64,000 nt of DNA. It comes from Lineus longissimus. Its lineage: Eukaryota; Nemertea; Pilidiophora; Heteronemertea; Lineidae. The notes beneath the pieces are model-generated. The model was not told where the DNA came from and ran no database searches. It saw only the letters and a list, made by a program, of their open reading frames with translations. Below, one piece after another: positions 43,674-53,861 of the stretch (position 1 is its first letter; each line of letters starts with the position of its first letter). The stretch is from assembly GCF_910592395.1 (NCBI RefSeq), contig NC_088316.1, forward strand, positions 10,850,001-10,914,000, written 5' to 3'. Position numbers and translations under genes: made by a program.

Positions 43674-43995
43674 ATTGGTAAAATTCCGACATCTTGGATA
43701 TCGGCATCCTGAGATTCAGGTGTTTTCAACACTGCGTCACCACCACTTAAACTCCAAAGTCTTATCCAGGCCTAGTAAGTGCCACCTTCTTTCATAAAAT
43801 GGCTTGTTTTACAAATAAATAACAAAATATGATCTTTGTAAATAAAACCCGAGATGATCTGGTGTGTTTTTACGTGAATTTATTGCAAACTATCAATGCA
43901 GCGTAGTGCAGCCATCGTGTTCTCGGGCGTAGTGGTGATGCGATAGCCTCTTTGCAATTGTAAAGATTCTTTACATTTCCACATCCGGACTAATT
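43674..43995. repeat. Left arm of a 0.3-kb inverted repeat
   Basis: Inverted relative to 45530-45802 at about 80-85% by eye, including AAATGGCTTGTTTTA and AATAACAAAATATGATCTTT. Outer ends share GGTA(A/T)AATTCCG and CATCTTGGATATCGGCATC. Confidence 0.8.
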
Positions 43996-44193
43996 CACCA
44001 GTTCTAGCATCCTCGGCACCCAGTGGTTTTCCATATGCTCCAGCTGTCGCTATTACAAACCCCTGGGGAAATCCATGCCCTTCAGACGGATTGTAGCGGA
44101 AGAAAAAAAAGCGCCCAATCAGAGCGTCGGTTGTATTTGAGTCTCGGAAATTCGTAAACCACGGACCCAGGAATTAACGCTCTCAGATGCACT

Positions 44194-45064
44194 AATATGT
44201 AAAGTCAAGGACTTAGTGAGCCCCCCTTTAGGTCGGGGGAGCTCCCCCGAACCCCCCTACGAGCATATGTTAAGTGCAAGCTCTAACAACTACAGCTGTT
44301 ACAATGGGGGGACACCCCCCAAACCCCCCTCCGTCGACATAGGTTTTTACCAGTGCGTTGGGGGGAAGCTCCCCCCAAACCCCCCCGGTGGAAAGTCAAG
44401 CCCTTCTGTGTCATACTGCTGGGGGGGGGGGGGGGGTGCGATGGGACCATCCATATAGTTCCTTCCGACACATTTTTGTTTTGGTAATGTAATATATTGT
44501 GATTGTCCTTATTCACGGGAATCGGGCGTTTCCAGTGATATACGACACTTAAATGGATTGTCCTCATGCATTCACTTTGGAAACGCATTTTAAAATAGAT
44601 GTCACGTCCTGTTAATGGGGCACGTCATCATCACGTACATTTGGGAAAAACTCCCTAACGAGACCGGAGCAGACGGCTGAAAGTAGTTTATTTATTGGCC
44701 GCTAGGGTACAGAATGTACGTCGCTCACCCGAAATTTTCACGCAACTATAGCTAAATAGAGCTAGTTCTAGTTTGTGATTCATTTTGATACTTCAGATTT
44801 GGGCACAAGACCAATATAACTTAGTCGTCAGTGTGGTTTTAAGCTGGAAAAACGTATTTATTTTTCTTAAAGTGCCTTTTCTGGACGGGTGTGTGCGATT
44901 GTTTTGTTTTTATGTCACGTGACCTTGACCATGTCGACACAAAATTGAAATAAACCACCCTTTTCTGTCATTATTTAGGACGGATATTTCTCTAATAAAA
45001 ATATTGATATAATTGGCCAATTTCTCAGGCATATGATGTAGCGAATTCCCATGAAGATTTAAAT
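44194..45064 (+). repeat. 0.87-kb dispersed segment with G/C runs, copy 1
   Basis: From TAATATGTAAAGTCAAGGAC to CCATGAAGATTTAAA, repeated directly at 46706-47572 with about 96% identity. The first 260 bp have four blocks of G run followed by C run (for example GGGGGAGCTCCCCCGAACCC) and a 16-base G run at 44421-44436. Confidence 0.92.
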
Positions 45065-45529
45065 TTAATTATTCACAATGTGATCTTATTTCTGTTCCTG
45101 AAAAGTTGTTTTCAGTGTATTTTCTCCTTGAAATCGATCACTTCAGGTACTATTACTGTGCATACCTAGCTAAATTAGTGTCTAGTTTCGTCTCTGATGA
45201 CATTTATTTCGTAAAAATCGCTGTTTTTTTCTAAAAAGGTGTTTTTGTGGTCATTTTGGCTGTTTATTTCGAGGGTACGGTAGGAGGTCATCGTTCACTC
45301 GATAACTCTTTTTAAAATGAAATAAAAGCGTTTTAAGATATACGATATGAATTGATATTAATATTCGTCAAGTGGGATTGTCGGTGGACGTTCATTGTTG
45401 AATAGTAGTGCTGGAATTACGAAAATATATCGATATCGTTGAGAATTTATTCATTAGGGGCCTACTCTCAATTTTTTCAACGCCTCTAGCACTGGTAAAT
45501 TGCCACCATCTTGAAAAGCAGTGCCGCGG
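45065..45529. other. Non-coding interior, AT-rich
   Basis: No coding signal seen. Confidence 0.5.
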
Positions 45530-45802
45530 ATGTGGATATGTAAAAAGGTTATCGCATCGCCACTACGCCTGAGAACGATGGCTGCCCTGCGCTGCATTGA
45601 TAGTTCGTAATAAATTCACATAAAAACACACCAGAAGATCTCCGATTTTATTTACAAAGATCATATTTTGTTATTTATTGATAAAACAAGCCATTTTACC
45701 ACAGCAGGTGACACATATTAGGCCTGAATAAGACTTTAGAATTTGAAGTGGTGGTGACGATGCCGATATCCAAGATGGCGGAATTATACCAGTGGTCAAA
45801 TC
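45530..45802. repeat. Right arm of the 0.3-kb inverted repeat
   Basis: Partner of 43674-43995. The two arms enclose 1.5 kb with no transposase, including copy 1 of the G/C-run segment, so the whole may be a non-autonomous element with long inverted ends. Confidence 0.8.
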
Positions 45803-45851
45803 TCATCTATTTTGGGTAATTGCATCATTATTTCTTTTTGTGATAGGTGAT

Positions 45852-46015
45852 TTGTAAAATTTTGACAATTATATTTAGCAATATTTCGATAAATGCGGAC
45901 CTGCTTCTTCCTCTTTTCGCAATCCGTTCTAAATTGTAAAATTTTGACAATTATATTTGGCAATATTTCGATAAATGCGGACCTGCTTCTTCCTCTTTTC
46001 GTAATCCGTTCGAAG
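45852..46015 (+). repeat. 82-bp tandem duplication
   Basis: 45852-45933 and 45934-46015 are near-identical, starting TTGTAAAATTTTGACAATTA. Confidence 0.93.
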
Positions 46016-46507
46016 GGGTGACGGTGTTTCGATAACAGCGGGGCGCAAGCCGTCATGGGGGATGTACACTACAATGCACGTGATGATGGTTGAACATTCA
46101 CTCTCGTTGACAGTGTATTATTGAAATATTTGATTGTGATGATGGTGTATTGTACTAGGCCTTGCATGCTCCCAACGTGTGGCATATTTCATATTAGAAC
46201 CTTGTAGGTCAACACTGCTGAATACTACATACCTCATTTATGATCACCAATCTTCTCCCACTCTTTCTTCTTACCGAATGTGTCCACACTGCACTTACGG
46301 TCATTGTACTTTCATCTTATGTAAAATGTAACTTTTTACACGGTTTCAATTAACGATTTGTAATTTGTAATTTGTAAATTATAAATTTCACTAATAATTT
46401 GACGCCGCCAATTCCACTGGTCTTCGAAATACGTAAGCTACACTGTTGACGACTATGACACTCCTCACAAACCACATTGTGAATCAGACGCCGATAGGCT
46501 TGTTTAA
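46016..46507. other. Non-coding, nothing recognised
   Basis: AT-rich with a TTTGTAATTTGTAATTTGTAA-like run near 46355. Confidence 0.45.
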
Positions 46508-46705
46508 CTTAATTTCAACCAATGGGATAGCAACCACCACCGGAAGATCGCGGAGAAATCGGTAAACTCAACGGAGTTAATTCAGAAAAATACCAAAAAA
46601 AATTGTTTGTAGGATATACAATTGTTACTCTCTTTATTTCTAATCATTCACTATATACTCCCGCACACACGTGTATCTTAAGAGCCCCTCCTAAGAGGGG
46701 GGCTT
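46508..46705 (+). repeat. Flanking direct repeat A, copy 1
   Basis: Begins near AATTTCAACCAATGGGATAG and ends in the hairpin GCCCCTCCTAAGAGGGG. Repeated at 47573-47781. The two copies bracket copy 2 of the 0.87-kb segment. Confidence 0.88.
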
Positions 46706-47572
46706 AATATGTAAAGTCAAGAACTTAGTGAGCCCCCCTTTAGGTCGGGGGAGCTCCCCCGAACCCCCCTACGAGCATATGTTAAGTGCAAGCTCTAACA
46801 ACTACAGCTGTTACAATGGGGGGACACCCCCCAAACCCCCTCCGTCGACATAGGTTTTTACCAGTGCGTTGGGGGGAAGCTCCCCCCAAACCCCCCCGGT
46901 GGACAGTCAACTAGCCCTTCTGTGTCATACTGCTGGAGGGGGGGGGGGTGCGATGGGACCATCCATATAGTTCCTTCCGACACATTTTTGTTTTGGTAAT
47001 GTAATACATTGTGATTGACCTTATTCACGGGAATCGGGCGTTTCCAGTGATATACGACACAAATGGGTTGTCCTCATGCATTCACTTTCGAAACGCATTT
47101 TAAAATAGATGTTACGTCCTGTTAATGGGGCACGTCATCATCGCGTACATTTGGGAAAAACTCCCTAACGAGACCGGAGCAGACGGCTGAAAGTAGTTTA
47201 ATTATTGGCCGCTAGGGTACAGAATGTACGTCGCTCACCCGAATTTTTCACGCAACTATAGCTAAATAGAGCTAGTTCTAGTTTGTGATTCAATTTGATA
47301 CTTCAGATTTGGGCAGTAGACCAATACAACTTTGTCGTCAGTGTGGTTTTAAGCTGGAAAAACGTATTTGTTTTTCTTAAAGTGCCTTTTTTGGACGGGT
47401 GTGTGCGATTGTTTTGTTTTTATGTCACGTGACCTCGATCATGTCGACACAAAATTGAAATAAACCACCCTTTTCTGTCATTATTTAGGACGGATATTTC
47501 TCTGATAAAAATATTAATATAATTGGCCAATTTCTTAGGCATATGATGTAGCGAATTCCCATGAAGATTTAA
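46706..47572 (+). repeat. 0.87-kb dispersed segment with G/C runs, copy 2
   Basis: Second copy of 44194-45064, here flanked on both sides by the ~200-bp repeat A, giving an A-B-A structure. No gene inside. Confidence 0.92.
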
Positions 47573-47781
47573 ATTAATTTCAACCAATGGGATAGCAACC
47601 ACCACCGGAAGATCGCGGAGAAATCGGTAAACTCAACGGAGTTAATTCAGAAAAATACCAAAAAAAATTGTTTGTAGGATATACAATCAATAGTTACTCT
47701 CTTTATTTCTCATCATTCATTTACATTATCTACTCCCGCACACACGTGTATCTTAAGAGCCCCTCCTAAGAGGGGGGCTTA
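47573..47781 (+). repeat. Flanking direct repeat A, copy 2
   Basis: Same as 46508-46705 with a few small insertions (CAATAG, CATTA). The ends are not TG...CA, so an LTR is unlikely. It ends in the same GC-rich hairpin followed by GGCTTA. Confidence 0.88.
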
Positions 47782-48247
47782 TCAATTGTATAGTCTTTTG
47801 CGCCATAGGGCTCGGGTCCGAGGTAGGTTAGTTAAATTTCCATGAAACGCGTATTTTCATTAGCTGCTATTTTAAGAACATCCGGGTATTTATGAAAATT
47901 CTGAATTTTTCAGTGCTGTTCCTTCGTATTGCGCGCACCCCGCTGCAAATTTATTTCATTACTTAATTAAAACACAATTACACGTCTACACAATGTTTAA
48001 CAGCATAGAATCGATGAAGTATAAAACGATTTAACGATAGGATTATCTTAAACTTTATTCATATACATTTTATTGTCATATAAAACACTATATATACATA
48101 CATTACACACAGTGTATCAGGTTATCAGAACAGCCACCCTTCGCTGTCGATTCTGATGGATTTTCCCAGGGTTTTGTATGGGACGTAGGAGTATCAAAAA
48201 CCTGAAGCTCAGGATGCAGTTCTAGAGGCGTTGTAAGTAACGAAATC
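47782..48247. other. Non-coding, nothing recognised
   Basis: AT-rich. No gene seen. Confidence 0.45.
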
Positions 48248-48373
48248 AGCGCCTCTAGTGTCAAGATTGCTCCAGAAGCAAGCAACAGCGCCACCCGTAG
48301 CGGAAATAAGCACTGCTTAGTGACTTCATGGTTTCCATATACGGCATCTCATTTGCATATTTTTACAACCTTA

Positions 48374-49056
48374 TTCAAAGAGAAGGTTGAGTATTGTTGA
48401 TGCAACCTTCTCTTTAGTTGGTTTAGAGTTCAAAAGTTTGGATAATGTTATGAATGTTTCAACTGTGGATTTGTACAGGAGAATCAAAGAGAAGTTGGAG
48501 GTTCATCTTTGTTCAGACATAAATTGTTCTCCTAAGTTGCAATTGTATGCCCAATTTAAACATACTGTATGTAGAGAAAAATATTTAGATTGTGTGAAAA
48601 ACCCTTATTCAAGGAGGGCGATTAGTCGCGTTAGGCTGTCGGCTCATTGTTTCGACATTGAGCTCGGTCGCAAGTTAAAAGTGCCCAGAGATCAGCGTTT
48701 GTGTTCCAATTGTGATTCTGGGGAGTTGGGAGATGAGGAACATACTCTCTTCTTCTGCAATAGAAAGGAGTTAGTGGATTTGAGAAGATTGGTTGTAGTA
48801 CAAATTTCCGATATTGTTGATAGCTTCAAATTGTTAAGTGTTAGTGATAAGTTCAAATATTGCTTTATGGTTGGGGACACGAATATTTGTTCGGTAATAG
48901 GTAGATATTTCCATAAAGTGTTAGAGATAGTTAGAGGATAAATCATTACATTTTGTATTTCATGTCCATCTTTATTGCTAAAAAACCCAATGTAAATTCA
49001 TTTTTATACGGAGGCAATAAAAGTTATTATTATTATTATTATTATTATCATTATTA
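48374..49056 (+). mobile_element. 5'-truncated LINE insertion with TTA tail
   Basis: The other copy of the host element has an empty site (ACAACCTTATTTACTACG in complement at about 51940-51957). Here 683 bp interrupt it. The insert ends with GCAATAAAAG and a (TTA)n run, as in LINEs with microsatellite tails. A target duplication of TTA is possible but masked by the tail. Confidence 0.88.
48387..48941 (+). pseudogene. LINE ORF2 C-terminus
   Basis: 184 codons with SPKLQLYAQFKHTVCREKYL, SRRAISRVRLSAHCFDIE, GRKLKVPRDQRLCSNCDSG and DEEHTLFFC. This is the C-terminal zinc-binding region (CxxC...H...C) found after the RT in many LINEs. The stop lies just before the short 3' UTR. Only the tail is present because of 5' truncation. 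Confidence 0.82.
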
Positions 49057-49062
49057 TTTACT
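49024..49062 (+). repeat. TTA microsatellite at the LINE 3' end
   Basis: About 12 TTA units with one CAT variant, directly after an AATAAA signal. Confidence 0.93.
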
Positions 49063-49255
49063 ACGAGATATAAATAATATGCCAGTAGCACGTGTATCAT
49101 GCCGGGCGGCGCTGTCAGGTGTTTCCACTATGGGTTACATAATCGGCTACAAAGAGGCCAGTGTTCTAGTAAATGAAGTTAGCAATAATAGCGAAAGAAT
49201 GTTAGTGTATGTTACGCAGTCAATAGCGATAGTAGTGAGTTGGAGAGAGGAGAAA

Positions 49256-49750
49256 ATGGAAAATGGAGAGAATAGTAGTATGGATTTCGAGTCACCGGTG
49301 GCTTCTGGGCCGGTGGAGAGCGAGGCCCCTGATCCGAACAGTACGGAAGAAATGAAGCAGCATATTATCCAAGACTTGTTTGACAACCATGACGACTCAA
49401 GATATTTGCCAGAATTGCCGGCAATGAACATGAGTCAAGAGGAGATGGGGCCATTCCAGCCAAGTGACCTGTCACTGCTCATGGCGAATGTCGGAGCCTC
49501 TAGAGACGCTGGTCTCGTCAGTACGCCAACGGCATTGAGGTGTTCCCCAAGGGTGGTGCAGACGCCAAGACGTGAGACTAACACCGGCGCGGTGACAGCT
49601 GTAGCAGATGGAGCCACGCCACTAACATTTTTCAAGCATCAGAATGGTACCTTACAGATCCGCAAGGGGCGCGTTACCGAAAATGTTGCAAAAATCAATA
49701 ATGTGATCGTAAATATTGTCATATTTTTCAAGATGAGAGTATGTAAATGA
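49256..49750 (+). CDS. Unknown protein of the TTAA-ended element
   Basis: The ATG at 49256 has a good context (GAGAAAATGG); the frame is also open upstream from 49079. The N-terminal part is acidic (MDFESPVASGPVESEAPDPN, QDLFDNHDDSRYLPELPA), the middle is Ser/Thr/Arg-rich (SPRVVQTPRRE), and the C-terminus is hydrophobic (KINNVIVNIVIFFKMRV). Copy 2 on the minus strand has the same start and end but its middle (about 49315-49625) is replaced by other sequence. No family is recognised. It may be an accessory or N-terminal exon, since AG|TATGTAAATG near the end could be a weak donor. Confidence 0.4.
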   Translation: MENGENSSMDFESPVASGPVESEAPDPNSTEEMKQHIIQDLFDNHDDSRYLPELPAMNMSQEEMGPFQPSDLSLLMANVGASRDAGLVSTPTALRCSPRVVQTPRRETNTGAVTAVADGATPLTFFKHQNGTLQIRKGRVTENVAKINNVIVNIVIFFKMRVCK

Positions 49751-50446
49751 TACGCAAACGGTAAACCAATGATAGGCCAGTATCTATTGAACCTTACAAG
49801 TAATTTGGGGGCCTTGAAACTCCTTATATTTATCAATGAAACCTTATTCCCGCCTAAGGTTTTGACCGGGCCGTCCAAAACTCCCCATTTTTTGGCGGGC
49901 CCTTCCCTTTAAGATGTGCATAGAAGAATTGTCAGTGAATAAGAAGGATCGTCTGCTAACCCATCTGCCAACAATGGATCAGTCAGACCTCCAGGTGCCA
50001 TTTACCAGCGATGTGACGAAATACATTGACTCGAGACAATGGGCGATATGAATATTGCTTTTACTACAATTTTGTACAGAAAGGCCTTGTGTAAATTGTG
50101 CAGTTTTAGATACAATCCGAGACCTGAAAACCAAATTAGAGGAATATATCAATTCTAGTTTTTTCAGAACGTTGTAGCAGAGGATCTGTGGCTTAAGTAT
50201 ATGTGTGCTATGTTTGTGTGTTGATTGCTCTTGATAAATGAGGTATATAACACACTTAAAGGGAACTGCCCGGGAAAAAAAGGGGAGTTTTGCACGGCCT
50301 GGTCAAAACCTTAGGCGGGAATAAGGTTTCATTGATAAATATAAGGAGTTTCAAGGCCCCCAAATCACTTGTAAGGTTCAATCGATACTGGCCTTTCATT
50401 GGTTTACCGTTTGCGTATCATTTACATACTCTCATTTTGAAAAATC
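49728..50446. repeat. Head-to-head inverted ends, about 185 bp each
   Basis: 49728-49912 and 50256-50446 are inverted copies at about 90%. The TTAA termini face each other across 343 bp (49913-50255). The gap contains a 46-codon frame starting ATGTGCATAG with no recognised family. Confidence 0.85.
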
Positions 50447-51485
50447 TATATCATAATACTATAAGGCGGCTCGATAAAGTGCCATTTGGGGGTAGTGTTT
50501 CGTCTCGAAATTTTGCACGTTTGCAGGTGATATGTTATCCTGATGCAACGTCATGTTTATTTTCGGAAATTTACTTCAGCGGAGCAGTAATGAGGGATTT
50601 CTAATCGGACACTGTCAATTCTCCTTACCACTCACAGAAGCCAAGTCATTGCTGTTTAGTCATGCAGGGGCTTAATCATTTACCTGCACTCTCTGTGGGG
50701 TGACTAACATTACCGGTTGAACAGCTGGCTGTAGGGGGATGATTGGAACAGCCTGTACCTGTTGACCGGCTGAACTAAGGTTAATGTTATTTTCAATCCA
50801 CGATTGCAGGTCACCTGATCTTCGAGATTTCGCGGGGAAAGAAATTGTAAACAAACGTATGTGTGCAGTTCAAATGTAAACAAAAATGTATTTTTGGTAC
50901 TTTCGGTTGTTGGACTTGGGTTTTCCCGCAGTAAGGAGCTGGGGTCAAATTGGTGGTCTATTGTTTATAGGTGCTGTGTTAGCCAGTGCTAGCCCTTGAT
51001 TATGAAGGGATTTTGAAGAGGCACTCTGAACTTGGCATGGCCTTATCAAGGAGCTGCTCACGGTGCTGAACTTCTAGCTTGCCTGTCGACTAAGTGCCTT
51101 GTCCGAGATCATGCTACATGTAGGAGGAGCACGCATTTTAAAGTTATAGTACATGTAGTGATAGTGCAATTGGTTCGAGCCATTTGGAAGCCGACATGTG
51201 AAGGCCTGTCTGGGTTCTCCTTCTTCTCCGTATAAAAAGGGGCACATTGCTGACTAAGGAACGAGGCATATTGACATTGCCTCATCATCTCTATTGGACC
51301 AATTGATATACTTTTTATGCACGCATACAGCACGCCTCAGCTAGGTCCGAGTCTGTGGACAAATGGTTGGTTTAATTTGTCTCTTTGATATTGCTCCTTT
51401 TATATTGCATTATATTTTCATTGCAATTCAATCTATTCAAGGTATAGCCCATTTGAACCTGCCTGCGCCACGGGTACAATGCTAG
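50445..51485 (+). mobile_element. Non-autonomous Helitron, 1041 bp, both ends defined
   Basis: It starts TCTATATCATAATACTATAA and ends ACAATGCTAG. The preceding base is A (50444) and the next is T (51486). Copy 1 of the host element has the uninterrupted sequence (about 49719-49733), so the insertion is exactly between A and T with no duplication, as for canonical Helitrons. There is no Rep/helicase. The 3' hairpin is weak (CCTG/CGGG). Confidence 0.93.
50672..50854 (-). other. Exon-like ORF inside the Helitron
   Basis: 60 open codons on the minus strand (FPAKSRRSGDLQSWIENN, then Ala/Val/Pro/Gln-rich VPIIPLQPAVQPVMLVTPQR) ending at a donor-like GTGCAG|GTAAAT. The same segment is in the degraded copy at 15095-15275. 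It may be a captured exon. The source gene is unknown. Confidence 0.4.
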
Positions 51486-52056
51486 TATGACAATATTTAC
51501 GATCACGTTATTGATTTTTGCAACATTTTCGGTAACGCGCCCCTTGCGGATCTGTAAGGTACCATTCGGATGCTTGAAAAATGCCTCGTCTCGTCGATTC
51601 GCTCGCGGATAAACGCATCAGGTTGACTGCAGCAACTTTTAATTGTTGGAGACAGAGAAGGAAGGAATATGATTATCAGTTTGATGAAAACTTTGCAAAG
51701 TTTCTTCTTGGGACTCGAAATCCATTCTACTATTCTCTCCCTTTTCCATTTTCTCCTCTCTCCAACTCACTACTATCGCTATTGACTGCGTAACATACAC
51801 TAACATTCTTTCGCTATCATTGCTAACTTCATTTACTAGAACACTGGCCTCTTTGTAGCCGATTATGTAACCCATAGTGGAAACACCTGACAGCGCCGCC
51901 CGGCATGATCCACGTGCTACTGGCATATTTATAACTCGTAGTAAATAAGGTTGTAAAAATATGCAAATGAGATGCCGTATATGGAAACCATGACGTCACT
52001 AAGCAGTTCTTATTTCTGCTACGGGTGGCGCTGTTGCTTGCTTCTGGAGGCGCTAT

Positions 52057-52626
52057 TCAACCTCTTTAAAGTGTTCAAGAAATGTTTGCATTCATTGCAT
52101 ACACATGTACTACTAGTGATGTACATGGTCGCATGTACAACATCTGTGCTCATGAACTTCGACCAGATTTCACTCTGAATTTACAGCCTGGAATCTTGAT
52201 GGCCAGATAATTTTCATGACTTTGAATGAAATATGCTAGGCCTAGGCCTAGGGTGTAGGATCGATTGAGAGACAAGTTTGTATACCTAGCTAAACAATAA
52301 ATGAAACGGCCAGGGGCCAGTCGACTGCATCCGGAGTAAAGATAGCAGACGATACTTCAGTCACCACTATAGTCTTAGATGTGAGCGTGCACTGTGCCCC
52401 CCCCCCCCTCCCTCTTCAGCCAATTTAAAATACAGCAGGTAAGGTCCCTTTAGCTTTTAATAGCATTTTCGAAAAAAATATCTTGCCTATTAATCGACAA
52501 GGAAGAGTCCGAATGAGGCATGGAAGCGTAAAATATATTTTTAAAATACTTTATTAAATTTTTCAGATTTTAATCTGGGAATACTGCACCGCAACTAAAA
52601 CGATGTCGCCGGTCATTTGCTGCGCG
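52057..52626. other. Non-coding, nothing recognised
   Basis: TAGGCCTAGGCCTAGGG near 52234 and a C run at 52398-52411 are the only features. Confidence 0.45.
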
Positions 52627-53263
52627 CATAGACGCTGGGTGGCGCTTTACATGTTTTTCGGTGCGCACACCAGAAAACGATCTTAGTATGCGTCCAGCAA
52701 AAGTACTGGACGCCATGTTTGTTTTAGCAGCCGTTCCTACGGTTTATAGAAAAAGCGGAATCGGGATCTGGCATCAGGTTGGCATACTAAGATCGTTTTC
52801 TGGTGATGATTATTAAAAAACTAGGTTTGCAAACTCCACCAAACTTCTAAATCTTGTTTATTGAAAGTGTTTTAGGAGCTTGAAAACATTTTAACCATAC
52901 ACCCTATTATTTCGCGTTGGACGCCCGTACTGGTCGCCACTGGACGCAAAATAGGATGACCCGTCTCGAACGCCACCCAACATCTGTTTTTATATACGAC
53001 CGCGTTCTTCGACGTCCTCTTTCACAAAAACATGTGAGGCAAGTTTGCGCGAGCGCCACCCAACGTCTATATGTGATACGACCGCTTACAAAAACATGTG
53101 AAGACGTCTATTTGAGGTACGACCGCGTTCTCCGACGTCCTCTTTCAAAAACATGCAAGACAAGTTTGCGCGAGCGACGACCGCTTACAAAAACATGTGA
53201 AGACGTCTATTTGAGGCACGACCGCGCACCGAAAAACATGTAAAGCGCCACCCAACGTCTATT
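52627..53263. repeat. Composite inverted and tandem repeat block
   Basis: The outer ~38-bp inverted ends are 52627-52665 and 53225-53263 (GTGGCGCTTTACATGTTTTT and complement). Inside are a hairpin (52668-52805) and an array of GCGCCACCCAACGTCTAT and TACGACCGC boxes (52918-53270). A 108-codon frame across the array has periodic RRPLTKTCEDVYLR and is not a gene. Confidence 0.8.
52668..52805. repeat. Hairpin with perfect 24-bp arms
   Basis: 52668-52691 (CACCAGAAAACGATCTTAGT...) and 52782-52805 are perfect inverted copies. A nested smaller hairpin (CGTCCAG/CTGGACG) begins directly inside the left arm. Confidence 0.92.
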
Positions 53264-53310
53264 CGAGGTACGACCGCTTTTTGCGGTTTTCACGCCCCAT
53301 ACGCGTACAC

Positions 53311-53350
53311 CACGAAATATTGTCACGAAATATTGTCACGAAATATTATC
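53311..53350 (+). repeat. 13-bp tandem repeat, three copies
   Basis: CACGAAATATTGT repeated three times, last copy with one change. Confidence 0.9.
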
Positions 53351-53365
53351 ACTACTAGGCCATCT

Positions 53366-53459
53366 CATCCTGAGGAAGTCAGGGGTATTGGGCCCTACAC
53401 GTCATACTATGTTCAGGGCAGGGGAAGCGAACTTTTAACCCCTGATTTCCTCAGGATGA
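53366..53459. repeat. Inverted repeat with 22-bp arms
   Basis: TCATCCTGAGGAAGTCAGGG (53366 on) pairs with its complement ending at 53459, 21 of 22 bases. Spacer about 50 bp. Confidence 0.88.
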
Positions 53460-53697
53460 GCCCTTCTATATACATTTAAGAAGAAAAAAAACTGAATTGG
53501 CCATGCACAGTAAGGGCACTGGGCCATGTTTGATTCAGCAATGAATACATTCCTCACACAAGCGGGAATATTTTCGATGTACTGTGAGATGGGAGAGGCC
53601 CCTATTGGTGACTTTATGAACCCTATCTTGCCTACGTATAGCTGCTGCCTATAGAGTCTCTTGTAAGATACAACCCTGGCTGCGAGTATAAGACCAT

Positions 53698-53861
53698 TGA
53701 CATGTTCGTCACTGCAGGATTCTTGCTGGAACGACCAGATGAACAAAACAGGACCAACACGGATGTAGCCATTACTCCACATGGTTTATTACCCCCACTA
53801 CGCATGCGCACATATATAATATCTCATACAGCTCGTCTCACAAAAGAGGCAATACACTACA
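53698..53861 (-). repeat. 3' LTR of the outer gypsy element
   Basis: 164 bp, starts TGTAGTGTATTGCC and ends ...GAACATGTCA on the minus strand. The first 123 bp (plus strand) match 63878-64000 with two differences seen. A purine-rich AGTGTGGGGGAC tract abuts it at 53862-53873. Confidence 0.9.

Larger units (their letters stand above)
48248..49912 (+). mobile_element. Unknown TTAA-ended element, copy 1
   Basis: It pairs in inverted orientation with 50256-52056. Its right end reads CCCTTTAA (TTAA at 49909-49912). It carries an ORF and has been split by a LINE insertion (48374-49056). The TTAA plus AGGG ends recall Kolobok or piggyBac-type elements. The left outer end lacks TTAA, so one end may be lost. 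Confidence 0.5.
50256..52056 (-). mobile_element. Unknown TTAA-ended element, copy 2
   Basis: Minus-orientation partner of 48248-49912. It starts TTAAAGGGAAC at 50256 and is interrupted by a Helitron (50445-51485). 51639-51926 (minus) encodes the same N-terminal protein region (ALSGVSTMGYIIGYKEASVL). About 320 bp of the protein middle is replaced by about 135 bp of unrelated sequence. Confidence 0.6.

Noticed and set aside
46508-47781. LTR retrotransposon call for the A-B-A unit
   Set aside because: The direct repeats lack TG/CA ends, and no primer site or polypurine tract is visible.
52917-53243. 108-codon frame with periodic RRPLTKTCEDVYLR
   Set aside because: Produced by the tandem repeat array; no start context or relatives.
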